Below, in pieces: positions 63,481 through 64,000 of a stretch of 64,000 bases of DNA (position 1 is the stretch's first letter; every line of letters starts with the position of its first letter). Source of the stretch: Pisolithus tinctorius (Eukaryota; Basidiomycota; Agaricomycetes; Boletales; Pisolithaceae); NCBI GenBank assembly GCA_024663395.1, contig JANFAH010000034.1, positions 639,006 through 703,005 of the forward strand, read 5' to 3'. Below the pieces are notes generated by a model. That model saw only the letters and a list, made by a program, of their open reading frames with translations, was not told the origin of the DNA and did no database searches. A program made the position numbers and the translations under genes.

Positions 63481-64000
63481 TATTTTCCCTACGTTTTTGC
63501 CCATAATGTGTCGTACAGTTAAAGTCGTGGAAGCGCAGAACTAGACGCCATCGCGATCATTTCAGGTTTGCTTTGACGTCAATCGTGGGGATGATGTCAT
63601 AGTTTGACATCTTCTACATGCTTACGAGCACAGAACGCTTCTGTGCCCCGGTGAAGTGATTTACGGCGCGAAATACATACACATCAAATTTGTAGAGGTC
63701 AGTATAAATTGTGACAAGCCAAGTTGCCGACGTATCGAATGCCCTCGAAGGAACCAATATGAATTTACTGACAGTGGACTGAGGTTTTACGTACCATGTA
63801 ATTAGTAAATGCTGGACTTGGTAACGCTAGTTGATTAAAGTTGTACATGTTCGGAGATATGCGTAAGGTTGCTAGGTGTCATGCGTCACTTCATAATCGG
63901 TGTAATCAAGGAGTTCAGCGATCCTCCCGTGAAGCCGTGTTTGGGCTACATTTATTCTCCCGGATTACAGGTATGGACAGACAAGAATGGATAGACTGCG
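63481..64000. other. Right end, no recognisable gene
   Basis: Only short frames. AT-rich intergenic sequence. Confidence 0.5.

Overview
The window reads as nuclear DNA of a filamentous basidiomycete, most likely an Agaricomycete. The support is indirect: many 47-60 bp GT-AG introns in the large gene on the right, Ty3/Gypsy, Ty1/Copia, Tad/I-type LINE and Tc1/mariner-type DDE elements like those of mushroom genomes, and an F-box-like pseudogene of a kind common there. No rRNA, tRNA, CRISPR, replicon or prokaryotic operon signal was seen.

Positions 1-42334 are a nested transposon graveyard. From the left: a Ty3/Gypsy element running off the left edge (1-4548), apparently inserted into a LINE (4549-7050); a complete Ty1/Copia element with matching LTRs and a 5-bp target duplication (7535-12401), which sits in an older minus-strand coding stretch; the 3' part of a chromodomain Gypsy element carrying an antisense zinc-cluster/coiled-coil gene (14588-17377); a 3.7-kb near-perfect palindromic element whose two arms each hold a solo LTR of that Gypsy family (17378-21123); several decayed hypothetical genes, one with a canonical Zn2Cys6 spacing (21131-27900); a second, full-length LINE with a 15-bp target duplication (27901-36264), itself interrupted by a 1.84-kb LTR-type insert; and a Tc1/mariner-type element (36714-42332) that contains a second palindromic element (37119-39613), whose loop contains a young solo LTR (37886-38809). 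Most of 7051-27900 and 36265-42332 is strongly depleted of CpG, and nearly all premature stops are TGA where related copies or family consensus have CGA. This points to methylation-driven C-to-T decay.

At 42335 the character changes abruptly to normal CpG content. The only large gene-like locus, 44239-55868 on the minus strand, is a 19-exon highly reducing PKS-NRPS hybrid: KS-AT-DH-(pseudo)MT-ER-KR-ACP-C-A-PCP-TE. The exon sum is about 3,565 codons. It differs from most known fungal PKS-NRPS enzymes in ending with a thioesterase instead of a reductase or Dieckmann domain. All exon junctions keep frame except two places in the KS, so the gene may be recently inactivated, or the sequence may have two single-base errors. 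No tailoring gene, transporter or regulator is recognisable beside it.

The right end (55869-64000) has few convincing genes: an uncharacterised basic ORF around 60114-60815, a one-TM ORF at 61514-61921, and a frameshifted F-box-like pseudogene at 62221-63480.
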